Assembly: GCF_014904705.1 (NCBI RefSeq)
Contig: NZ_JACZCQ010000008.1
Location: 1 to 64,000 of the forward strand
Origin: Nisaea sediminum
GTDB taxonomy: Bacteria; Pseudomonadota; Alphaproteobacteria; Thalassobaculales; Thalassobaculaceae
DNA: 64,000 bases
Reading direction: 5' to 3'
Of this stretch, positions 1 to 8,770 are shown piece after piece. A program made the position numbers and the translations under genes. The stretch's first letter is position 1; each line of letters begins with the position of its first letter. The notes beneath the pieces are model-generated. The model searched no databases. It worked only from the letters and a program-made list of their open reading frames with translations, and had not been told where the DNA came from.

Positions 1-172
1 AAAACGACACCAGAAGACAGAATAATCATTTGGATGGAAAGTTTTTCGTCTGGCATTAATCGGGGAAAATTCACGATAATTCCTAGTTATCATTGAAAAA
101 TATAATTCCTGATACGATATCATTTAAAAATTTATAAGCAATAGGTTGTAGTTTTGGCTGATTCGTTGCTCC
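1..172. other. AT-rich sequence at the window edge
   Basis: 172 bases downstream of hemH, much richer in A+T than the surroundings. No gene is visible. It may be the promoter region of a gene beyond the left edge. Confidence 0.5.
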
Positions 173-1210
173 TCAAACCCACCCCGCGAGCTCCCGCTCC
201 ACCAGCGCCTCGATCGCCTTCATCCCGTCCTCCGTGTCGTTCAGGCACGGGATGTAGGTGAAGTTCTCCCCGCCGGCCTCCTCGAAGGTCTCGCGGATGC
301 CGATGTTGATTTCCTCCAGCGTCTCGACGCAATCGGCGGAGAAGCCGGGGCAGATGATGGCGAGATTCTTCACGCCTCTTGACGGAAGCGCCTCCACCGT
401 GTCCTGAAGGTAGGGCTTCAGCCATTCCTCCCGGCCGAAGCGGGACTGGAAGGCGACCATCATCCTCTTCTCCGTCCAGCCGAGCCTCTCCCGCACGAGG
501 CGGGTCGTCTTGAAGCAGTGGCAATGGTACGGATCGCCGTTTCGGAAATAGCGTTCCGGCAGGCCGTGATAGGAAGTGATCACCAGATCCGGCGTCCAGT
601 CGAGGCCTTTCAGGTGACCCTTGATGCAAGAGGCCAGCGCCTCGATATAGGCCGGATGGTCGTGATAGGCAGGCGCGGTCCGGATCGCCGGTTGCCAGCG
701 GATCTTCATCAGCGCCTCGAAAGCCTTGTCATAGGCCGTCGCGGTGGTGCTGGCGCTGTATTGCGGGTAGAGCGCGACCAGCAGGACGCGCTCGCAGCCC
801 TGTTCCTGCAGCGCGCGGATCCGGCTTTCGGTGCTCGGATTGCCGTAGCGCATGCCCCAGTCGACGACGATGTTCGGATGCTTTGCGGACAGTAAGGCGC
901 CGAGCTTTTCCGCCTGACTGCGGGTATAAAACCGCAGCGGCGACTCGTCGGTTTCCTTCAGCCAGATCTGCTCGTAGGCGTGCCCGGTCTTGAACGGCCG
1001 GGTCGGCAGGATGAAGAGGTTGAGGATGATCTGCCATTTCAGCGGGTTCAGCTCGATCACCCGGCCGTCCGAGAGAAACTCCTTCAGATAGCGCCGGATC
1101 GACCAGTAGTCGGTCGCATCGGGGGTGCCCAGATTGAGCAGCAGGACGCCGATCTTCTCGTCCGCGAGGGCGGGATGGTCGGTGGGCAGGTGTCTCTTGG
1201 CGAAGGCCAT
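173..1210 (-). CDS. hemH: ferrochelatase
   Basis: Inserts Fe2+ into protoporphyrin IX, the last step of protoheme synthesis, at the inner face of the membrane. The 345-residue product has usual bacterial length. The N-terminus has VLLLNLGTP, typical of the family; the catalytic His lies in SYHGLPERYF (about residues 213-222, His215); the C-terminal half carries GFSADCVETLEE. The start ATG gives MAFAKRHLP before the first conserved strand. It lies downstream of the RTX gene on the same strand with an 88-base gap, so co-transcription is possible but there is no functional link. No frameshift or missing catalytic residue is seen. Identification is secure. Confidence 0.97.
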   Translation of the reverse strand: MAFAKRHLPTDHPALADEKIGVLLLNLGTPDATDYWSIRRYLKEFLSDGRVIELNPLKWQIILNLFILPTRPFKTGHAYEQIWLKETDESPLRFYTRSQAEKLGALLSAKHPNIVVDWGMRYGNPSTESRIRALQEQGCERVLLVALYPQYSASTTATAYDKAFEALMKIRWQPAIRTAPAYHDHPAYIEALASCIKGHLKGLDWTPDLVITSYHGLPERYFRNGDPYHCHCFKTTRLVRERLGWTEKRMMVAFQSRFGREEWLKPYLQDTVEALPSRGVKNLAIICPGFSADCVETLEEINIGIRETFEEAGGENFTYIPCLNDTEDGMKAIEALVERELAGWV

Positions 1211-1298
1211 CTGAACTTTCCGGAACGCTTCATTTCACAACGAGGTCAACATAGGGTCCGGAAGCGCTGGGACCAGTCCGAAAAATGCCGCAGGCGGA

Positions 1299-3809
1299 TC
1301 AGTTTGCGATAATCCAACCCTGCAGGGCGGCGAACCCGGAGGCAGGGACGCCGACCAGGGTTACGCTGCTCCCGTCGGAGAGGCTGAGGATCGTGTCTCC
1401 GTTGCTCTCCGAAGCCGAATAGGTGAGGCCGCTCTCGAAGGCCAAGCTGTCGGTCCCGGAGACATAGTCTTCGACCCTGTCGTGACCTGTACCGAACGAA
1501 AAGACGAAGGTATCCGCCCCCGCGCCGCCGGACAGCATGTCGTTGCCGGTATTGCCCTCCAGCCGGTCGTCGCCGTCTCCGCCGTTCACACTGTCGTTCC
1601 CCTGGCCGCCATAAAGCGTGTCCTTGCCGAGATTGCCGAAGAGCCGGTCATTGCCCGAATTGCCGTAGACGATGTCCGAATTCTGGCCGCCATAGAGCCG
1701 GTCATCGCCATTGCCACCGATCAGGATGTCGCTGCCCTTGTTGCCATAGACGATATCGCTGTCATTTCCGCCTTCGAGCGTGTCTGCGTCCTGTCCACCG
1801 AACAGAGTGTCATTTCCGCCGCCACCGAAGAGGAAATCCGTTCCCTGGTTGCCGTAGACCAGGTCCTCTCCCCAGCTCGAGCCGACCGTGTCGTTTCCGC
1901 CGCCACCGGCCAGCGTGTCGTCTTCGTCACCGAGGGAGATGAACTGGATGGCATCGTCCGCGACCACATAGTTTTGACCCTCGCCGCCGGTGATCGAAGC
2001 GGCTCCGACGATGGCGGCAAAATCTATGTTATTGAGGTCGAGAATGTTATTGGTAGCGAGGCTCGAGGTATCGATCATCAGGGCGTGCGTGCCGATCGCG
2101 CTCGACGCGGTATCGAAAATCTCGACGGTCTCACCGTTCCCCGAGGTAGTCAGGGAAAGCGAGCGGACATCCATCGGGACATTACCTTTCCAGTCAAAGA
2201 AGGCGTCCGCATGACGGGTGAAGGCCTGCTGCTCTCTGGCATCCGTATCGCTTGCCTGAATGTGGGCATAGAGTGACTGCTTGGCTGCGTTGTCCGTTTC
2301 GGCGGTGCTGGTTCCCGAATTGAAAATCGATGCGCGGTCCGGGAGCGTCACGAAGACCGCGCTTCCGCTTCCCGTGTTGGCGATCAGTGTGCCGGTCGCA
2401 CTAACCCCGCTTGTATTGCTGATGGTGTAGCTGGCTGTACCGCTCCCGGAGGTCGTCGTTACCCCGCCTGTGCCCTCAGATCCGGAAGAGGAAGCTGGAG
2501 CGGAGAAGGTAAGTGTGGTGTTCGTTCCGTCATAGGAGGCATTGATGGTGAGATTTGCGGCGGCACCCGCGACATTCAGCGTGCTGCCGCCGAGACTGAT
2601 GGTGGTGCCTAGGGAGTTACCGTCGAGCCCAGAGCCGTCATAGCTCTTCACGAGAATGGCGTCGCCGACGGCGAGGCCGGAGACCGTATCCGTGTTGAAG
2701 TTGGCGGTGGATCCTTCGAAGGTGTCATTTCCGGCGCCGCCGCTCAGGGTGTCGGCGCCGCTGCCGGCGGAAAGCACGTCGTTGCCATCGCCACCGTCAA
2801 GTTTGTTGTTCCCGGAGGTCGCGATCAGCAAATCGTTCCCGGTGCCGCCGACAAGTACGTCATTGCCGGCATCGCCGGTCAAACTGTCGTCGCCGGAATC
2901 GCCGTATAATGAATCGTTGTCGCCGCTGCCAGCGAGACTGTCGTTGCCGGTGCCGCCATAGATCAGGTCATTGCCGGTGCTGCCGTTCGCGGTATCGTCG
3001 CCGTCACCGCCGTAAATGATGTCGTCGCCTGCTTGCGCCTGAATGCTGTCCCCGTCGGCGCCGCCGGAGATCGTATCGTCCAGGCTGCCGCCACTTAGCG
3101 TGTCTGCGCCGGCGCCGCCGTCGATCAGGTTGCCCGCATTGTCGGCCCCACCGGAGTCGCCGCCGAAAATAAGGTCTGCGCCAGTATTTCCGGATAGCTC
3201 ATCCGCGCCGTCGCCGCCTGTAATCGTATCGTTGCCGTCTAAGGCGTCGATCGTATCGGCCGCTGCATCCGCGGTGATGTTGTCGCCGCCGGTAGTAATG
3301 GAGCCACCGATGATCCCAAGGCGGTACGGGTAGGCTTCAAGCGAGGTTTCGGAAAAGATCTTTGCGGCGGCCAGGAGGCCCAGCCAGCCAGCTGCGCCGC
3401 CGAGATCGCCGTTGGCGGCTCTCACAGGTGCGCCAAGCATGCGTCGAAGCGCGTTTACAAACCGCGTTCCCGCCGCACCTGCACCAGTTGCACAGGACAC
3501 CAGCAGCAATTCGCCGTCTTCGCTTAAGGTATTGCCAATTCGCGTGAGAAGATGCCCGCGGCTCTCCAAGGACGTCTCGGTGATCTCGTTATTGGCGAGT
3601 TGGATCGCGCCCGGCCGACCGTGACAGAGGATAGAAATTCTCCGGGCCGGCGAATTTTTCTCTGCATAACGAGCGATCTGCTCGAAGGGATCCCGGTCTG
3701 CCGCGAGCCGGACAACCCGCACACCCGAAGCTCGTCCTGTGGCCAGGATATGCGCTTCCTGGACGCCGGTGTCGACGAAGACGATATCGGTAGGCGATCG
3801 GTCCCGCAT
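1299..3809 (-). CDS. DUF4347 domain / RTX calcium-binding repeat protein (836 aa)
   Basis: Large predicted secreted protein without a Sec signal peptide, as expected for a type I secretion substrate. Residues about 5-165 form a DUF4347-type domain with ILCHGRPGAI (His63) and LLVSCATGAG (Cys106). A first glycine/aspartate nonapeptide block (GGxGxDxLx) follows, then a Ser/Thr/Gly-rich middle region, then a second RTX block with units such as DLVYGNQGTD and DTLYGGQGND, and a short C-terminal domain ending GWIIAN. I chose ATG at 3809 over GTG at 3824 because GGGGAG sits about five bases upstream of it. It is a paralogue of the protein at 14210-17725: both share domain order and a near-identical stretch around FISxGxEDDTLAGGGGNDTV. 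Calcium-dependent folding after secretion is known for RTX proteins; the cargo role is unknown. Confidence 0.85.
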   Translation of the reverse strand: MRDRSPTDIVFVDTGVQEAHILATGRASGVRVVRLAADRDPFEQIARYAEKNSPARRISILCHGRPGAIQLANNEITETSLESRGHLLTRIGNTLSEDGELLLVSCATGAGAAGTRFVNALRRMLGAPVRAANGDLGGAAGWLGLLAAAKIFSETSLEAYPYRLGIIGGSITTGGDNITADAAADTIDALDGNDTITGGDGADELSGNTGADLIFGGDSGGADNAGNLIDGGAGADTLSGGSLDDTISGGADGDSIQAQAGDDIIYGGDGDDTANGSTGNDLIYGGTGNDSLAGSGDNDSLYGDSGDDSLTGDAGNDVLVGGTGNDLLIATSGNNKLDGGDGNDVLSAGSGADTLSGGAGNDTFEGSTANFNTDTVSGLAVGDAILVKSYDGSGLDGNSLGTTISLGGSTLNVAGAAANLTINASYDGTNTTLTFSAPASSSGSEGTGGVTTTSGSGTASYTISNTSGVSATGTLIANTGSGSAVFVTLPDRASIFNSGTSTAETDNAAKQSLYAHIQASDTDAREQQAFTRHADAFFDWKGNVPMDVRSLSLTTSGNGETVEIFDTASSAIGTHALMIDTSSLATNNILDLNNIDFAAIVGAASITGGEGQNYVVADDAIQFISLGDEDDTLAGGGGNDTVGSSWGEDLVYGNQGTDFLFGGGGNDTLFGGQDADTLEGGNDSDIVYGNKGSDILIGGNGDDRLYGGQNSDIVYGNSGNDRLFGNLGKDTLYGGQGNDSVNGGDGDDRLEGNTGNDMLSGGAGADTFVFSFGTGHDRVEDYVSGTDSLAFESGLTYSASESNGDTILSLSDGSSVTLVGVPASGFAALQGWIIAN

Positions 3810-3998
3810 TGCGCTCCCCAGCACGCGATAACTCGTATTTTGGTTAATTGTTCCTCGCTTTGTTGTGCATATGTCAATGCGCCAGAGCGGAGTTCTCAGC
3901 CATTTTGCGATGCTGCAAGAAACACTGGAGCGAACTCCCCGGCTTCAGTGGCCCGGTGCGTACACAAACAATCTGAAATCATAGCCTGGAAACAGTGC

Positions 3999-4018
3999 GG
4001 CCCCGCCGGAGCGGGGCC
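3999..4018 (-). terminator. hairpin downstream of infC
   Basis: Perfect 8-bp GC stem (ggccccgc / gcggggcc) with a cgga loop, about 40 bases after the infC stop. The tract after it on the minus strand (gcactgttt) is only weakly T-rich, so this is either a weak intrinsic terminator or an mRNA 3'-end stabiliser. Confidence 0.55.
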
Positions 4019-4056
4019 TCGTCACGTTCGCGAGATTGTCAGTGCTGACCCGCCAG

Positions 4057-4593
4057 TCAGCGCGGGGCGATGACCATGATCATCTGCCGGCCTTCCATTT
4101 TCGGATGGGATTCTACCTTGGCGGCTTCTTCCATTTCATCCCGGACCCGGTTCAGCACGTCCATGCCGAGTTCCTGGTGCGCCATCTCGCGCCCGCGGAA
4201 CCGCATCGTAACCTTCACCTTGTCGCCCTCGCCGATGAACTTGCGGACGTTCTTCATCTTCACCTGGAAATCGTGCTCGTCGATATTCGGACGGAGCTTG
4301 ATCTCCTTGATCTCGATGACCTTCTGCTTCTTCTTGGCTTCGTTCTTCTTTTTCTGCGCCTCGTACTTGTACTTGCCGTAGTCGAGGATCTTGCAGACGG
4401 GCGGGTCCGCGTTCGGAGAAACCTCGACCAGATCGAGACCGAATTCCTCTGCGCGCCGGATACCTTCCTGAACGGTCATCACGCCAAGCATTTCCCCTTC
4501 GGGGTCGATGCAGCGGACTTTGTCGACGGAAATATCGTGGTTCACCCGCGGGCCGTCCTTGGCCGGCGGCTGATTAAATGGTGGTCTGGCGAT
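4057..4593 (-). CDS. infC: translation initiation factor IF-3, non-AUG (AUC) start
   Basis: Binds the 30S subunit, prevents premature 50S joining and proofreads start codons. Visible are the N-domain with [20 protein letters not shown], a Lys/Glu-rich linker helix ([12 protein letters not shown]) and the C-domain with [20 protein letters not shown]. No ATG is available in frame. The first plausible canonical start, GTG at 4545, lies inside the conserved motif DGPRVN, so it would remove the family N-terminus. Reading upstream in frame gives [17 protein letters not shown], preceded by ATC at 4593-4591 and then a stop. A perfect AAGGAGG (4606-4600) lies six bases before the ATC. I therefore set the start at ATC, giving 178 residues. 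IF-3 starting at a rare AUU-type codon for autoregulation is known in enterobacteria; applying it here is inference. The gene follows thrS; rpmI and rplT do not follow. Confidence 0.93.
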   Translation of the reverse strand: MARPPFNQPPAKDGPRVNHDISVDKVRCIDPEGEMLGVMTVQEGIRRAEEFGLDLVEVSPNADPPVCKILDYGKYKYEAQKKKNEAKKKQKVIEIKEIKLRPNIDEHDFQVKMKNVRKFIGEGDKVKVTMRFRGREMAHQELGMDVLNRVRDEMEEAAKVESHPKMEGRQMIMVIAPR

Positions 4594-4599
4594 CTAACG

Positions 4600-4606
4600 C
4601 CTCCTT
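4600..4606 (-). promoter_or_regulatory. ribosome binding site deciding the infC start
   Basis: AAGGAGG on the minus strand, six bases from ATC. No such sequence stands before GTG 4545, so this site decides in favour of the non-canonical start. Confidence 0.75.
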
Positions 4607-4637
4607 CATTCACTGTTTCAGTTACGGTTAGAGCATG

Positions 4638-4672
4638 AAAACACGGCCCGGATCAAAGGTGATCCGGGGCCG
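4638..4672 (-). terminator. terminator/attenuator hairpin overlapping the thrS stop codon
   Basis: cggcccggatca (4644-4655) pairs with tgatccggggccg (4660-4672) with one bulged base and a short AAGG-type loop. On the minus strand the stem is followed by TGTTTTC. The thrS stop codon (4655-4653) is inside the stem, so ribosomes finishing thrS would disrupt it. It separates thrS from infC and may act as a terminator or partial attenuator. Confidence 0.6.
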
Positions 4673-6572
4673 ACGCTTCATCCTTAAGTCTAGTAATGGC
4701 TTCGTCAAGCGCAAGGACTTCTTGAGCCTGACCGCCGAGCCGCCGCAGCGCCACCATGCCTTCCTCCGCCTCGCGGCGGCCGACGACGAGGATCGCCGGG
4801 ATCTTGGCATTGGAATGCTCGCGGATCTTGTAGTTGATCTTCTCGTTCCGGCGGTCCATGGCGACGCGGAGCCCGGCCGCCTTGCAGGCATCCATGACCT
4901 TCGCGGCATACTCGTCCGCATCGTTGGTGATGGTCGCGACCACGCCCTGCACCGGCGCGAGCCAGAGCGGGAAGCGGCCGGCATACTGCTCGATCAGGAT
5001 GCCGATCCAGCGCTCCATAGAGCCGAAGATCGCCCGGTGCAGCATGACCGGACGCTTGCGGCTGCTGTCCTCGGCGATATAGGAGGCGTCGAGCCGCTCC
5101 GGCAGGACGAAATCGACCTGCAGGGTGCCGCACTGCCAGTCGCGGCCGATGGCGTCGGTCAGCACGAATTCGAGCTTCGGACCGTAGAAGGCGCCTTCGC
5201 CCGGGTTCAGCGTGGTCTCGAGACCGGCCGCGTCGCAGGCATCGCGCAGCGAGCTTTCCGCCTTGTCCCAGATCGCGTCGGAGCCGGCGCGGACTTCCGG
5301 GCGGTCGGAGAATTTCACCCGCACGTCGGTGAAGCCGAAATCCTTGTAAACCGCGGAAAGCAGCTCGCAGAATTTCACGCTCTCGGAGGTGATCTGGTCT
5401 TCCGTGCAGAAGATATGCGCGTCGTCCTGGGTGAAGGCGCGCACGCGCATGATGCCGTGCAGCGCGCCGGAAGGCTCGTTGCGGTGACAGGAGCCGTATT
5501 CGGAAAGACGCAGCGGCAGGTCGCGATAGCTTTTCAGGCCCTGCTTGAAGATCTGCACGTGGCCCGGGCAGTTCATCGGCTTCAGCGCGAGCACCTTGTC
5601 GTCCTCGGCATTGGCCGTGAACATGTTCTCGCGGAACTTCTCCCAGTGGCCGGAGGCTTCCCAGAGCGAGCGGTCGATCAGCTGCGGGGTTTTCACCTCG
5701 TTGTAGCCGGCACGGTCGAGCTTCTTGCGCAGATGGTTTTCGATCGTGCGGTAGAGGGTCCAGCCGTGCGGGTGCCAGAAGACCGAGCCGACCGCCTCTT
5801 CCTGGATGTGGAAAAGGTCGAGTTCGCGACCGAGCTTGCGGTGGTCGCGCTTCTCCGCCTCCTCCAGCATATGCAGGTAGGCGTCGAGCTGCTTCTGGTC
5901 CGGCCAGGCCGTGCCGTAGATGCGCTGAAGCTGCGGCCGGTTGCTGTCGCCGCGCCAATAGGCGCCCGCCACGCTCATCAGCTTGAAAGCATGGCCGGTA
6001 TATTTCGTCGAGGGCATGTGCGGGCCGCGGCAGAGATCGAGGAAGCCGCCCTGGCGGTAAAAGCTGATCGTTTCGCCCGAGGGAATAGTCTCGACCAGCT
6101 CCACCTTGAACGGTTCGTGCACCTTCTTGTAGTGCAGCACCGCCTCGTCGCGGTCCCATTCCTCGCGGGAGATCTGTTCGTCGCGGTCGACGATCTCGTG
6201 CATCCGCTGCTCGATCTTTTCCAGATCCTCGGGCGTGAAATGCTCCTCGCGATAGAAGTCGTAGTAGAAGCCGTTCTCGATCGCCGGGCCGATGGTGACC
6301 TGGGTCTCCGGATAAAGCTCCAGTACGGCCTCTGCCATGATGTGCGCGCAGTCGTGCCGGATCAGCTCGAGGGCCTCGTCGTTCTTCTTGGTGACGAGAG
6401 CGACCTCGCTGTCTTCGGCGATCGGAACCGACAGGTCGGAGAGTTTGCCGTTGATGCGGACCGCGATGGCGGCCTTGGCGAGGCCCGGTCCGATATCGGC
6501 GGCGATTTCCGCGCCGGTGACGGCGGCGTCGAACGAACGGACGGAACCGTCGGGAAGCGTAATGGCAGGCAT
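4653..6572 (-). CDS. thrS: threonine--tRNA ligase
   Basis: Charges tRNA-Thr with threonine in the cytoplasm. The 639 residues have normal length and full domain order: N-terminal TGS domain (about 1-65), editing domain with the HxxxH pair (His73, His77) and Cys181 in LCRGPHMP, class II catalytic core with MNCPGH (Cys335, zinc ligand), the motif 2 region SCHRNEPSG and [11 protein letters not shown] near motif 3, then an anticodon-binding domain. ATG 6572 gives the standard [10 protein letters not shown] beginning. infC follows on the same strand, the common bacterial order. A strong hairpin at 6651-6679 sits in its leader. A long open frame on the opposite strand here is a high-GC shadow. Confidence 0.97.
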   Translation of the reverse strand: MPAITLPDGSVRSFDAAVTGAEIAADIGPGLAKAAIAVRINGKLSDLSVPIAEDSEVALVTKKNDEALELIRHDCAHIMAEAVLELYPETQVTIGPAIENGFYYDFYREEHFTPEDLEKIEQRMHEIVDRDEQISREEWDRDEAVLHYKKVHEPFKVELVETIPSGETISFYRQGGFLDLCRGPHMPSTKYTGHAFKLMSVAGAYWRGDSNRPQLQRIYGTAWPDQKQLDAYLHMLEEAEKRDHRKLGRELDLFHIQEEAVGSVFWHPHGWTLYRTIENHLRKKLDRAGYNEVKTPQLIDRSLWEASGHWEKFRENMFTANAEDDKVLALKPMNCPGHVQIFKQGLKSYRDLPLRLSEYGSCHRNEPSGALHGIMRVRAFTQDDAHIFCTEDQITSESVKFCELLSAVYKDFGFTDVRVKFSDRPEVRAGSDAIWDKAESSLRDACDAAGLETTLNPGEGAFYGPKLEFVLTDAIGRDWQCGTLQVDFVLPERLDASYIAEDSSRKRPVMLHRAIFGSMERWIGILIEQYAGRFPLWLAPVQGVVATITNDADEYAAKVMDACKAAGLRVAMDRRNEKINYKIREHSNAKIPAILVVGRREAEEGMVALRRLGGQAQEVLALDEAITRLKDEASAPDHL

Positions 6573-6890
6573 GGGTAAAGACCCTTTTACTGGTACGTGA
6601 CGTGACGATGGTGCGGAAGGCCTTGGCGGGGGATGTTCCCGAATCCGTATGCCGTCTCGGCCGGCCAGGCCGAAACGGCTAACTAGTCACGATCGTCTGG
6701 ATCGGATGCCACATGGGTCCGTAATTCTGCCGTTATCCGTGGTTGGGCTATGTAACGCTTGGGTGGCGCGACTGCAAGGGGAGACTGGGGAAGGAGCGGG
6801 GCGCATCGTCGCGTGGCGAGTTGTTTGGTCGCGGGTTCCTCTCTATAGGATGGCTCTCGAAGAAGCTTTGCGACCGAGGTAGCAAATCAG
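6573..6890. other. divergent intergenic region between thrS and the FkbM gene
   Basis: 318 bases without a convincing gene. It must hold the thrS promoter on the minus strand and that of the methyltransferase on the plus strand; I see no clear -35/-10 pair for either. The one striking element is the hairpin at 6651-6679. A short open frame on the plus strand has no recognisable protein features. Confidence 0.6.
6651..6679 (-). promoter_or_regulatory. stem-loop in the thrS leader
   Basis: Arms gccgtctcggcc (6651-6662) and ggccgaaacggc (6668-6679) with a 5-base loop. Read as minus-strand RNA, the single non-complementary position becomes a G-U pair, so all 12 pairs form; as plus-strand RNA it would be a C-A mismatch. 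The structure therefore favours the thrS transcript, about 80-107 bases before its ATG. No T-run follows, so it looks more like a leader structure than a terminator. Confidence 0.5.
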
Positions 6891-7769
6891 GTGATGTCCG
6901 AACAACTTGACCGATTTTCCAACTGTATGTGTACGGACACGAGAGTCGGACGTGTAGCGTTCCCGGTGGTCGATCCGTATCTTCTGAAGGCGCTGGCCGA
7001 ATGTGGCGACTATTGCCACGGCGAGATGATGGTCCAGGAGCGGCTTGTCCGCCCGGGCTCGGTGGTTTTGGATGTCGGAGCGAATATCGGTCTTATGAGC
7101 CTGCATCTCTCGCGTCTCGTGGGAGAGGCCGGGACGGTCCATGCGTTCGAGCCCAGCCCTTTCGCCTTCGGGCTTCTGCGACACAATCTTGAAGCCAATG
7201 GTGTGAGAAATGTCCTGCCGAGGCGCGCTGCTGTTTCGGAACACTCCGGCAGGACGGAATTCGCCGACCCGGACCCGGAAAAGATCAGCAGGTTCAATTT
7301 CGGGGTTCTGTCGCTGGATTCCAGGATTTCCGGCTCGGGCGGAAGGAATGTCGAAACGGAGGTCGTGACCGTCGACTCCCTGGACCTGGAATATTGCGCC
7401 TTCATCAAAGTTGATGTGGAAGGTTTCGAGGCCGCTGTGGTTCGCGGCGCGGCCCGCACGATCGAGAGGTGCCTGCCGGTACTCTCGCTGGAGATCGGCG
7501 ACCCGCAGCATGACGGCACGTGGTTGCCTTTTCTGCGGGGACTCGGTTATCGGATTTTCGGTGTCAGCACCTTCATCTTCACGGCGCCGAACTTCAAGGG
7601 ACGTGCGATTGAAGGCTTCCCGATGGTGGTATGCGTGAATGCCTTCGCGCTTCCCCCCGGCATGAGTCACATGGAACTCCTGGACGGTATCCCGAGAGAG
7701 GAATTTCCCGGCGAAGCGGAGCTGCAGGCTTTCAATTCCCGCTACAGGAGAGGCAACCTGCAGGCCTAG
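6891..7769 (+). CDS. FkbM family SAM-dependent methyltransferase
   Basis: Predicted O-methyltransferase of the FkbM type, a family that often methylates sugars in surface polysaccharides and glycolipids. The SAM motif I is VVLDVGANIG (about residues 60-70), followed by the acidic strand end VHAFEPSPF. The later motif FIKVDVEGFEAAVVRG is the FkbM hallmark. At 292 residues its length is normal. GTG 6891 or the adjacent ATG 6894 can start it; a GAGGT lies 10-13 bases upstream. It converges on a GT9/GT4 glycosyltransferase pair, which fits a role in glycan decoration, but the acceptor is not known. Confidence 0.85.
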   Translation: MMSEQLDRFSNCMCTDTRVGRVAFPVVDPYLLKALAECGDYCHGEMMVQERLVRPGSVVLDVGANIGLMSLHLSRLVGEAGTVHAFEPSPFAFGLLRHNLEANGVRNVLPRRAAVSEHSGRTEFADPDPEKISRFNFGVLSLDSRISGSGGRNVETEVVTVDSLDLEYCAFIKVDVEGFEAAVVRGAARTIERCLPVLSLEIGDPQHDGTWLPFLRGLGYRIFGVSTFIFTAPNFKGRAIEGFPMVVCVNAFALPPGMSHMELLDGIPREEFPGEAELQAFNSRYRRGNLQA

Positions 7770-7789
7770 GGGTAATTGGAGGCGCGAGG

Positions 7790-8770
7790 TCAGGCTTGCG
7801 TATCGTAGCCCGCCGGATCGAGGGCCGTCCCAATCATCTGCTCGGCTGCGTCCCTGACCAATTCCGCGGGTAGCTCCGCAAGATTTTCCGCCACAAGCAG
7901 CCGTACATTCTTACCGCGCGGCGCGGCCTTGGCCGGGAAGCTCGCGGTCGAGAAGATCGCTACGGTAGGGCAGCCGGCGAGCGCGGCGATATGCATCGGT
8001 CCGGTATCGTTGCCGATAGCAAGGCACGCTGCCCGCGCCAGTTCCGGCAGGTCGTAGAGCGAGGTTTCACCCGAGAGGTCCCGGGCCGACGGGCAGAGAC
8101 CGCGGATGATCTCCAGTGGATCCTTATCCTCCGCGCCGCCGATCAGGACCGGCCGGATATTCTCGCTTTCGAGCCAAGTCGCGATTGCGCCATAGGACTC
8201 CGCCGGCCAGCGCTTGACCGCCATCTTCAGAGAGGAGCCGGGAATGAGTAGTGCGAAGCGCTCCGGCAGGCCAAAGCGAGCAATATCGCTCTGCATGAAG
8301 GAGAGGTCGGAGGGCCGGACATCCTCGATCCCCGCGATCCGGAGTTGGGTGCGCTGCCGGTCCTGGGTGTGGATCAGGGTCGGGCGTTGGTAGTGATGAT
8401 AGAGTCCGCCGCCGGGGACGATGCCCGACCATTCGGGTGCCTTGCCCGGCCAGAACAGGCGGTGATAAAAGCCGGTGCGATCCGAGGTCTGAAGATCGTA
8501 GACGCGCCCGAACCTGCCCCCGACCAACCGCGCGCGAAGGGCAAGAAGACCGGGCAGGTTCCAGAGTTTCGGCTCGCTGTCGGTCCAGACAGCGTCGAAC
8601 AAGCCGGTCCGCTCCCCGAGCTCCGCGTAGGCGGGGCGGGTCAGCAGGGTGATCTCGGCATCCGGATGATGGCGGCGGATCGCCTGCATCGGGCCGACGG
8701 CATAGATGAAATCGCCAAGCGCCCCAAGCTTGATGACCAGGATACGGTCGTGGCGCTTACTTGCCGGCAT
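7790..8770 (-). CDS. glycosyltransferase family 9 (heptosyltransferase-like)
   Basis: GT9-type transferase, the family that adds heptose from ADP-heptose to the LPS inner core. The N-domain begins ILVIKLGALGDFIYAVGPMQ; the C-domain has LIPGSSLKMAVKRWP and the nucleotide-sugar site LAIGNDTGPMHIAALAG. I start at ATG 8770 (MPASKRHDRILVIK) because the hallmark strand follows at once and this ATG overlaps the end of the upstream glycosyltransferase by 14 bases, typical of translational coupling. That gives 326 residues. Longer upstream extensions are Arg/Ser-rich and look like shadow sequence. Donor and acceptor are not deducible. Confidence 0.9.
   Translation of the reverse strand: MPASKRHDRILVIKLGALGDFIYAVGPMQAIRRHHPDAEITLLTRPAYAELGERTGLFDAVWTDSEPKLWNLPGLLALRARLVGGRFGRVYDLQTSDRTGFYHRLFWPGKAPEWSGIVPGGGLYHHYQRPTLIHTQDRQRTQLRIAGIEDVRPSDLSFMQSDIARFGLPERFALLIPGSSLKMAVKRWPAESYGAIATWLESENIRPVLIGGAEDKDPLEIIRGLCPSARDLSGETSLYDLPELARAACLAIGNDTGPMHIAALAGCPTVAIFSTASFPAKAAPRGKNVRLLVAENLAELPAELVRDAAEQMIGTALDPAGYDTQA

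Noticed and set aside
1281-1297. Possible terminator after the 836-aa RTX gene
   Set aside because: Only a 4-bp stem before the T-run, so too weak to list as a feature although the T-run is real.
3810-3824. GTG start for the first RTX gene
   Set aside because: ATG 3809 has GGGGAG at good spacing; the GTG has none.
4635-6578. Long open frame on the plus strand across thrS (647 codons)
   Set aside because: It mirrors thrS codon by codon on the other strand, a common effect of high GC. Its product is His/Val/Arg-rich with no domain, and thrS is certain.
6649-6882. Small open frame upstream of the FkbM gene
   Set aside because: No ribosome binding site, odd Arg/Trp-rich composition, and it overlaps the thrS leader hairpin.
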